Part shown: one piece after another, positions 56,976 to 64,000 of the stretch
Numbering within the stretch: position 1 is the stretch's first letter
Layout: every line of letters starts with the position of its first letter
From: Adiantum capillus-veneris
Lineage: Eukaryota > Streptophyta > Polypodiopsida > Polypodiales > Pteridaceae
Assembly: GCA_014529385.2 (NCBI GenBank)
Contig: CM043944.1
Coordinates: forward strand, 172,052,740 to 172,116,739
DNA: 64,000 bases
Direction: 5' to 3'
Translations under genes and position numbers: made by a program
The notes under the pieces: model-generated
What the model saw: the letters and a program-made list of their open reading frames with translations, nothing else
Told to the model about the DNA's origin: nothing
Databases searched by the model: none

Positions 56976-57353
56976 TTGAATCCAAAGTCCCAAAGGGAAC
57001 CAAGAAAACATGTATATAGTATCTGTATTGAGCGTGACTATAGAAACTTTGATGATAGGTCCGCAGAATGGCAAAAATGCAACTTTTTTGTACCTTTTTT
57101 TTTTGCCCAAAAAAAATTAAGTGAGGCAAAAGCAACCATATTTTTTGGTCACCAACCCATTGAAGTTAACGGGGCATTTTATCTCATGTCCTACAAAAAT
57201 CCCCACACTTATTTATATGCAATCAATCGTAAGAAATTGCTGTTTTGGGCAAAATTCACTGGTCCATCAACTTTGGAGGCTTGTAGTGACCAAGGGATGA
57301 GAAAAATTACAAGTTTCTCATTTTTTCCATATGTAGTAGCTATTGAACTATAA
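56976..57353 (+). other. Reading frame in the right hairpin arm (probably non-coding)
   Basis: Mirror of 54924-55292, 125 codons, starting MNPKSQREPRKHVYSICIE, with a 6 bp insertion (two codons) near its end. Same reasoning: open by chance or recent origin, not conserved as protein. Confidence 0.4.
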
Positions 57354-58106
57354 GCTCATGAAAGGATGTTTCAAAATGAGTGGATATAATATGGTTTTGG
57401 AATTTTTTCCCAAAACCCTGAAAGGACACTTTTATGTCCTATTAGGTTACCATTCTAGTGTTAAACACTTAAAATAAAAGTTTCTTTTTACTTTCCGTCA
57501 CAGTAATTCCTTCAATAATTATTAAAGATAGCATTGAAAGCATTCTTTTAGAAAACAGACATCTTTAAACTTAAGACAGAGTACTGTCAATCAAAACATT
57601 GTTCATAATAACCATGACCAGTACTCATTTTGTCTTAAGATCACCTTTAAAGGGTGAAAAAGAGGCACCCATTCATTATTCAGAATCCGGAGTGGATAAA
57701 CCCCCACCCAAGGTTCCAGGTGTCCATACACAAAACCAGTTTCCCATACAAGTGAGTGGCTCCCCTAGGATAAAAAAATGGTATCCTAACTTATGTAGAA
57801 ACATCAAGACATGACACGGAGTAGAAACTCATCGTTCATGGGGGTAACCGATTTATCCGTGGCTAGAAAGCCATCATTATTCATCAAAATATACCAAGGA
57901 GTCGGAGGTGTCTTGAGACAAGCTGTCTTAAGGATGATCAATCATATCTTTCCTAATTCAACCAATTTGAACCCAAACAATTCTTTCCTACAGTATGCAC
58001 GTTGGAAGTTACCTTTAGTTTTTGGTCAATTATTCCTTTCCTGATTCTTACTCACTCCTTCCATATGCAATGTTAACTTATAAAAGAACGTAAACTATTT
58101 AAAGAC

Positions 58107-58292
58107 TTAATTGAATAATGGGAAACCCACCTGGGACTGAGCGGCCATCTGTTGTTGTGCTGGCACCTCAAGACTCTCCTCCGTAGGCCTACTACTAGGC
58201 CCAGCTTCATCGTTGTGCGACGCTCTAGTTCTTTTTAGAGCTATGTCCACAACATCAGATGTAGGATTTTCTCTGGTCCTTTTAGGTGCCAT
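58107..58292 (-). CDS. Small LTR reading frame MAPKRTR..., 5' LTR copy
   Basis: 61 codons, MAPKRTRENPTSDVVDIALK then GPSSRPTEESLEVPAQQQ and a QVGFPLFN end. The first 13 residues and the GPS(S/N)RPTEES block are identical in the 3' LTR copy (48498-48638), which is cut short by a stop. N-terminus basic, like a nuclear signal; no known domain. It may encode a leader peptide or be the remnant of a gag start exon joined by splicing. Function unknown. Confidence 0.35.
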   Translation of the reverse strand: MAPKRTRENPTSDVVDIALKRTRASHNDEAGPSSRPTEESLEVPAQQQMAAQSQVGFPLFN

Positions 58293-58989
58293 AACTTTTT
58301 TTATTAGAAAAAAACATCTAATTATTAGGCAAATTATTCAAAAGGTAGACTTAACCTTTGTATTCAACCATAACCTATCCAAGGTTAAATTTGTAGTCTT
58401 AATTGGTAAATTCTTGACCTAGTAATTTCTTATTTGCCTATATAGATATCATAACTTTTTCCAAAGCTTCCCTAAGGGTTTTCTAAGCTATTCAAATTTT
58501 CTTATAATTTTCTATATCTTTTTTCTAATTTTCCAATTGAATTTTAAGTTTGAAATTTGTTTATTTTAAGCTATTTATTTACTTTCTCTTAAAGATTTCA
58601 TTTCCTCAACCTTATATCATAGGTTTACACTTACTATAATTTTCCTAAAAACTTTTGACCGCAAAGTCTATTTATTTTAATTAATCTTTTGCTAAAAAAA
58701 AGACTTTTGGTCAATTAGAATTTCCTAAACTCACTAATTAACTATGGTATAATTATCACAAGTAGATAAGGATATTTTTGGTGTTTGGTAATCATATTAT
58801 AATTTTCCAACTTAATTATCTAATTTTCATCTTTAATTTTCAACTAAAATTAGTATAATTTGACCTAGATAAATATCTATACTAATTTTCTAACCTTGAA
58901 ATAATTATCATCGCCTTTTTATCATGTATTCTAAATCTGATAAATAACATGTAATCATATAACATGATTTACTACTTTCCCTTTAATTT

Positions 58990-59930
58990 ATCTGTAAAAA
59001 TAAGATCTTTTAACTAAGATAATTAGCTTAATTAACTTTATATGGTTAAGATAATTATCACAGGTCTTTAATGATGTATTTTAACTCTAATCAAAGCTAT
59101 TTAATCTAGTTTTCTAATTTCTTCCTTCAGTTTATCCTCAAAAACAATGTTTTTCTACTAAGATAATTAACTAGACTAATTATTCGTAATAACATTTAAG
59201 CTAATTATCACGAGTTCTTTAAGTTGTCTTTAACTCCGTAAATTATCTCAAAGCTTTTTAGTCGAATTTGCTAATTTTTCCCTTTAATTTTTCCTTGAAA
59301 AAGTGTTTTCCTACTAAGATATTTAGCTAAACTAATTTTTGTGGTTAAGCTAATTATCATGGGTTTCCTGCAATGTGCTTTACCTTTGAAAATTATCTCA
59401 AAGCTTTTTAGCCTAATTTGCTCATTTCTCCCTTTAAATTTTCTCTTAAAAAGTGTGTTTTTCTACTAAGATAATTAGCTAACCTAATTATATGTGGTTA
59501 AGCTAATTATCACGGGTTTCCTAAGATGTTTTTAACCTTTGAAAATTATCGCCAAGATTTTGAGTTTAATTTGCTATTTTCCCCCTTTAACTTTCCCTTA
59601 AAAATAGTGTCTTTCTACTAAGATAATTAGATAGAATAACTATCTGTGGTTAAGATAATTATTACGGGTTTTCAAAGATGTATTTTACCTTTTAAAATTA
59701 TCTCAAAGCTTTTTAGCTTAATTCACAAATTTTCACCTTTAATTTTTGCTTAAAAACAGTGTTTTTCTACTAAGATAATTAGCCAAACTAATTATTTGTG
59801 GTTAAGATAACTATTACGGGTTCCCTAAGATGTGTTTTACCTATGAAAATTATCTCAAAGATTTTTAGTTTCATTTGCTAATTTTCCCCTTTACTTTTCT
59901 CTTAAAAACAGTGTAATTTTGCTGAAATAA
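58990..59930 (-). repeat. About 150 bp tandem repeats inside the L 5' LTR
   Basis: Counterpart of 49300-50290: AAGATAATTAGCTA-type strings near 59017, 59160, 59315, 59468, 59616 and 59770 with the same internal order of sub-motifs. Confidence 0.7.
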
Positions 59931-60378
59931 TTACAAAAAGTATTCAAAAAATTAAGAGATAATTTTCTTAGCATCTTCATAGTATGAGACAGCTTTGATA
60001 AATATCTCATTTCAATCTAAGTTTAATTTAGTATAAGTATCATTAATTTATGATTAAAATGATTAATTTCAGTCCTAATATAATATAATATTTAATTAGA
60101 TTAGTATCCCAAAGCTTGATCTCAATAATCAGCAAAGAATTAAGAATTAGGAGAGAATTTTAGAGTATAAGTAAGTTTATTCTTTTTAATTAATTGAATT
60201 AATTGAGAAGATGTAAGTAGATCAACATAATTCTACTAATTAAAAAGGTTTAGTGCTAATTACCGTGGATTAACCAATTAGAGTTTTGTTGTCTACTGAT
60301 TTCTGAGTCGAGATCTCTCTAGGTGAGAGAGAAATGGCCAGGACTCCAAGTCTGTTCAAAATATGAAGCAAGGGGTAT

Positions 60379-60386
60379 TATTTATA
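60379..60386 (-). promoter_or_regulatory. TATA box of the L 5' LTR
   Basis: Minus strand CCTATAAATAATACCCC, same place as in the 3' LTR, with downstream CTTGCTTCATATTTTGAACAG. Confidence 0.5.
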
Positions 60387-60873
60387 GGTTTCTGGGCTCT
60401 CATAAGCTCTCATAGGCTGAAAATGGCAGTTTCTTACAGGTCAAGCAACCCTACAACTCAAGATGGTTCCCCCTACTGCTAATTGTGTCCGTGGCAGGTC
60501 TATGATGACCCCTCCCATCACCTGCCAACTTTAAAATATCAACTCTGCTATATTTTGACCTATTTTTGCTTAATTGATAAATATCTGGTAAATATATGGG
60601 AGCCTTTAGTAAAGTATATGCTTAAATGATTACTGCAACCATTCAATTTTTTTATAATTTAATCTACATTGAATCTTTTGGAAGGGCTAACGGAGTCAGT
60701 TTTGGTCCGAATTTAAATTTGAAAATTTCTGGTCCGGAGTTTGCTGTGCTTAAGATTCCAAAAATACCATTTTTAATTGCTTTTGAAATAGCGCTTTACC
60801 TGTTTGTAAGGCCCATGCTTTTCCCTAAAACTTTGAGTTCATCCCTCTGCAGCTGTGGAGACCTTAAAGGAAA

Positions 60874-61270
60874 AGCTCCCAAGCCAACCGGCATAACATG
60901 AAAGTTTACTATAACCTTCACGTTAAAGACTTCAACTTCCAAATTCTTAATCAGCCCCAAAAACTTCACTTTGGTATGGTTTTCTTGTCAAATCATAAAC
61001 CGAGAGCTCCCGCGTGTAATTGGACCAAGTCTCTCAACACATGATTGTGTGATCATACAAACTTTAGCACCTCCATCAATGTAGGCCTCTCCCATGCCTA
61101 CACCTTTGTGCCAAGCGTTCACCACAGGACAAATGGCGAGCAGCTCTGCCACAACCAACACTCTGACTCATCCATGATTTGGCTCTTTCTCTGGATTAAA
61201 ACTAATGACTTCCACTACCTCTTAAATTTGGGAACCATATTCATCAATTGTCCAAAAGTACAATCTACTT
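60874..61270 (-). pseudogene. Element O protease (active-site part)
   Basis: The minus strand reads GEAYIDGGAKVCMIT at about 61095-61051, with DGGA in place of the common DSGA, as in some Tat/Athila proteases. It continues through GLIKNLEVEVFNVKV and MPVGLGAF to the element L insertion at 60873, and on in frame at 47341. Stops were seen upstream of the active site. The protein would process gag. Confidence 0.65.
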
Positions 61271-62500
61271 TTAATTACTCCCAATTAGGTCTTTCTTTAA
61301 AGTGTAAGCTGTTTGACCTTCTCCCAAAGGTAAATCTGCTACTTCAAATCGTCTACGGGGTATTCTCTTCCTCTTGGCTTTCACATCTTCACCCTCTTTC
61401 TCTTTCCCTTTCTTTTTGCTGGGACCTGGAGCGGCATAGCCTTCCCTCTCTCTTTTGCCTACATGCATCATATCTATTTCTTTCTTTTCAACCCGCACAA
61501 TACCCACATGACCACCAGAAGTTGAGGCTTGATTTTCCTATTCAGTACCCTGATCTCCCCGTATCTCCAATGCATAATCATTAGCCTTATTAGGAATTTG
61601 TTGGGGAAGTGGAAACATATCACCTCCCATTCTTATTAACTTTGAACAATAAGTGTTGATATGACCAAGTCACCACAATTATAGCAAGTAGGGATGAACC
61701 TCTTTTGCGGCTCAAAGACGCCTTGTACATGACCCACATTAGCATTGGGTTGGACCTTCACACGCCTAAGCCATCCCTCTACCACAACCACCTCCACCTC
61801 CAAAAACACTGAGCTGCAATTCTTGCATCATGGTCATCATATCTTGCATATTTCACAGTAACTATTCAAGCAACCATTGGAGTAGGTTCAGCTCCAACCT
61901 TTGCCTGATTTCCCTCATTTTGGCTACCATTACCTTGCACAGGGACCGCTTTATCATACTCATTGAGTCTTTGAGTCTTTCAGTCTTTCTCCTTGGCAAT
62001 AGTGACTACTTCCTCGAAGATAGGGAGCCTTTTCAACTCAACTTTGAACTTCAGGCTTCTTCTAATTTTGCCACAAAGTGGTCCTTCTTTATTATGGCTG
62101 GAGGGATTTTATTTCCCAAAGCTCAAGTGCATTTATCCCATAAACGGGTGAACTGCATGACAAAATCATCAACACTTTGATTAACCTTTTGAGTGTACAC
62201 CAAAATTTCATGCCAAACTTCATCAGGTACTTCAATGGATTTGTATTGTGCCACCAAAGCTTTCTTCACCCAATTGTAGTTCAAAACCACTCCTAGAGTT
62301 TGTGCCTGGACCAACTCCTCATTATTTTGTAACCAAACCTTTGCCTCATCCTGTAAACTGTATTGCAGCAGCCACAACAATATAGCTTGATCTAGTATAT
62401 TTCACAGTAAGAAATTGACTTTCAATCCTTCAATAAAAGTCTGTGCATTGTCGTTAGGCAATCCATGAAACTGTGGAAACTCGTCCACCATGTTTGATTG
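61271..62500 (-). pseudogene. Element O gag with frameshifted zinc knuckle
   Basis: From right: VDEFPQFHGLPNDNAQTF (about 62490), then the open frame 62380-62123 with LQYSLQDEAKVWLQN, WVKKALVAQYKSIE and QKVNQSVDDFVMQFTRLWDKC, the core of a gypsy gag. After stops, LKRLPIFEEVVTIAKEK. The zinc knuckle near 61690-61640 begins CYNCGDL and completes as HINTYC only in the next frame, a frameshift inside the finger. Then the basic, nuclear-signal-like linker EREGYAAPGPSKKKGKEKEG (61507-61271). Confidence 0.65.
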
Positions 62501-62799
62501 CCACAAAAACACTTACATGTCACGTCGAAAGTTCAAGGGATGTCGATGGATTGCTCCAATACCTAATTCACCTCACACTGGGTAACCCCGCCCCTAGTGC
62601 TTGGCTTCACAAAATCTCACGACCCTCTGAAGACTAAAATCCAATACACGACCACCTCAAGTGATGTCCACAATTTGCACATACATAGGCAGTTGTTCAT
62701 AAATACCCACATACCCTTTACATTCCGTGTCTACAAAATAGACATACTTCATAAGAACTGGAGCATAGGAGTACTTGCTCCTCCATGGGGGCACCAAAA
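62501..62799 (-). other. Element O leader and probable primer region
   Basis: The minus strand just after the LTR reads TTTTGGTGCCCCCATGGAGG. It resembles the TTTTGGCGCC... primer region of Tat/Athila-type elements with changes; not an iMet site. No coding content recognised. Confidence 0.35.
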
Positions 62800-64000
62800 T
62801 GACGTTAGTATGCAAACAACAAGAAAAACGAATGCCTCTATAGCCTTGCATAAATCACACCGTCGGAAAAGAGAACTACTACATTGCCGAAAACACATGT
62901 GACTAACACCTATAGAGATTTATGAAAAACCCTTCAATCATAAAAAACACTCAAAATTAGGAGAAACCAACGACATCATGATGAAGCTCTTCTTGTGGAG
63001 ATGTCTATAGAGTATCCATAGGCAAACTGATGAAAGAGTTATGGCCATTCAAAACCAGGGGTGTCCTCTCTCTTGCTAAAAAATGAGCTCTCTGGAAGTT
63101 GTGCAGGTGTTGCAGCTATTGAAATAGGGATATTTCTCATCCTTTATTCCAAAAAAAATTCTCTCTCTTCTTAGCCAACAAGTCTCTCTTTGTAGGCCTC
63201 TTTTAGTTGGTTCATTTTTTGCCTTTTTTGGGTAGAAAATGAGGTGTCAGTGACCTTTTGACCAAGGAAATGGGGTGGGGGCAAGTGTCAAGGGACCAAA
63301 AATTGAAGCCAGTTGCCTGTCTAGTTGAGTGGGAACCCAAAAAATATAACTCTTCTCCCACATGAAGCCTATGAGCCCCTCCATAGACAAGCCTTCGATC
63401 TCCTCTCACCTTGATACATTCATAATGGGCTCCAAATGTGTCCTATATACACTCCACTCTTCCCTGTTTCCTTCCCATGTGGGATAATTCCCATGCCACA
63501 TGGAAAATTCCTCTTCAATCCTCCCAACTCCCTCATGCCCAATTGATTTCCAACTTCTCCCCCAAGCAGAAGAACTTCTTGGACAACCTTCCCCAAAGCA
63601 TAACTTGCTACTTCGGTCATCGAATGACACACTGTAACACACGGCTCGGAGCCCTTCATCTCGGCTACTTCTAGAAATCGTAAATCTAAGCATTTCCAAT
63701 TCCAATCATCAAGTTGGCCCATTTGCCTTTGTTGTATGCAGCTGCAATCACTTTCTAAGTTGAGACCACCCACTTCGGATGCACATAGCTCATGATATAC
63801 AAACCCGATTCACGAGTTTTAAAGAACGGTTTGAAAATACTTATTGAAAACTAGGTCTTGGGGACTCAAATAACCCAGAACCTAAACACCCGATCTTGGC
63901 AAAATCAAACCTTTGTACATGAAGTTTTACATGGTCACTTCCAAGACTCAAAGCAAGCAATTTAGCATGATTTAATGACTTTATGTTCATCCAAGAAATG
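62800..64000 (-). repeat. 5' LTR of element O (partial, runs off the window)
   Basis: Direct repeat of 43081-44330. The inner end is placed at the TG of AAATGACGTTAG, minus-strand CA before the primer region. By comparison with the other copy about 45 bases are missing beyond base 64000. An extra ACATATGTACATGAGGC-like segment of the left copy (near 44245) is deleted here. Confidence 0.75.

Larger units (their letters stand above)
54817..57460. mobile_element. Giant inverted repeat: two head-to-head TIR elements flanked by TTAA
   Basis: TTAA at 54813-54816 and 57461-57464 flanks a 2644 bp unit. Both ends are inverted: CACTAGAAT(AA/GG)TAACCTA followed by a GACATAAAAGTGTCC module. The left half, 54817-56146, is a complete element of its own, ending CCATTCTAGTG and followed by TTAA. 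The right half, about 56160-57460, is an inverted copy beginning CACTTTTGTGTCC, lacking about 45 bp of its inner end. The arms match over about 1.28 kb, so a transcript would fold into a long hairpin. The undisturbed site TTAACACTT at 47809 in the partner LTR proves insertion. Superfamily unknown: the TTAA duplication argues against CACTA. Confidence 0.85.
47342..60868 (-). mobile_element. Element L: gag-only LTR element with 3.9 kb LTRs
   Basis: Direct repeats 47342-51232 and 54351-60868 (the latter holds a 2648 bp insertion). The minus-strand 5' LTR is the right copy, followed by an iMet primer site at 54337-54348; a PPT precedes the left LTR. The internal region is only 3.1 kb and carries gag with a zinc knuckle and nothing else recognisable. 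Flanks AGAAA (47337-47341) and GGAAA (60869-60873) are a near-perfect target duplication, and the host protease reads in frame across the site. It is thus a large non-autonomous element of the TR-GAG/LARD type, inserted in element O. Confidence 0.8.
54351..60868 (-). repeat. 5' LTR of element L (3870 bp plus a 2648 bp insertion)
   Basis: Partner of 47342-51232 with matching sequence in 54351-54816 and 57465-60868. Terminal CA and TG dinucleotides are both mutated (CG at 54351, AA at 60867). The tandem repeats, TATA box and small reading frame are all shared with the other LTR. Confidence 0.85.
43081..64000 (-). mobile_element. Element O: Tat-like Ty3/gypsy retrotransposon, interrupted by element L
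   Basis: Minus-strand element with direct repeats 43081-44330 and 62800-64000 (the latter runs off the window). From right to left: 5' LTR, gag (62490 down), broken zinc knuckle (about 61680), protease (about 61100), then element L, then the protease end, RT, plant-type RNase H and integrase, PPT and 3' LTR. The second RNase H of the archaeal/plant type is characteristic of the Tat lineage. RT has a large internal deletion and the other domains have stops, so it is dead. Confidence 0.75.

Noticed and set aside
54924-57353. The mirrored 122/125-codon frames in the hairpin arms as a conserved transposon protein
   Set aside because: Differences between arms fall almost wholly on amino-acid-changing positions, and no domain is recognisable, so conservation reflects recent shared origin of DNA.
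54817-57460. Classing the giant inverted repeat as a CACTA transposon because its ends read CACTAG
   Set aside because: The flanking duplication is TTAA (4 bp) rather than 3 bp, the end sequence after CACTA differs from the CACTACAAGA type at 32736, and no CACTA protein is present.

Overview
The window is plant nuclear DNA made almost entirely of nested transposable elements. The signs of a flowering plant are Ty1/copia and Ty3/gypsy elements primed by initiator-methionine tRNA (PBS TGGTATCAGAGC), a CACTA element with spliced introns, a Mutator-type MITE, and long (CT)n, (GA)n and (CA)n runs. I found no host gene, tRNA, rRNA or CRISPR array, and I cannot name the species. The element names below (H, A, C, M, P, O, L) are my own labels.

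Region 1 (1-19.2 kb) is a three-layer nest. The oldest layer is H, a minus-strand gag-protease element: part of its 3' LTR lies at 1-1156, protease at 3150-4514, and gag with a zinc knuckle at 16385-19204. No reverse transcriptase is visible in it. H is split by A (4515-16384), a minus-strand chromodomain-type gypsy element with about 1.6 kb LTRs that has lost gag and most of its protease. A is split inside its chromodomain tail by C (6457-11529), a plus-strand copia element with a perfect ACTCT target duplication. C is the best preserved element here: its pol frame is one uninterrupted 1147-codon stretch.

Region 2 (19.2-43.1 kb) is a mosaic of old fragments. It holds a block with five copies of a palindromic GATCGCGATC motif (19.6-21 kb), two diverged copies of a gypsy gag (22.1-26.7 kb), one of which carries a 667 bp Mutator-type MITE, and a minus gypsy end (M, LTR 26730-27576). 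A CACTA element follows (about 29.1-32.7 kb), with a transposase remnant and a spliced second gene. Next come a plus LTR of the same family as M (33856-34688) with its PBS, an unrecognised group of reading frames (35-37.4 kb), a decayed gypsy gag-pol (37.5-40.6 kb) and an LTR-like block (40.6-42.8 kb).

Region 3 (43.1-64 kb) is a second nest. The outer element O is a minus-strand Tat-like gypsy (LTRs at 43081-44330 and 62800-64000+) with an extra plant-type RNase H. It is interrupted inside its protease by L (47342-60868), a gag-only element with very large (3.9 kb) LTRs. The 5' LTR of L is interrupted by a 2.6 kb giant inverted repeat (54817-57460), built from two head-to-head copies of a TIR element flanked by TTAA.

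Apart from C, no element appears able to move on its own. H and L have gag but no visible RT; A, M, P and O have pol remnants with stops, frameshifts or deletions. The least explained objects are the giant TTAA-flanked inverted repeat, the 3.9 kb LTR element with a conserved small LTR reading frame, the palindrome repeats, and the unrecognised frames at 35-37.4 kb.
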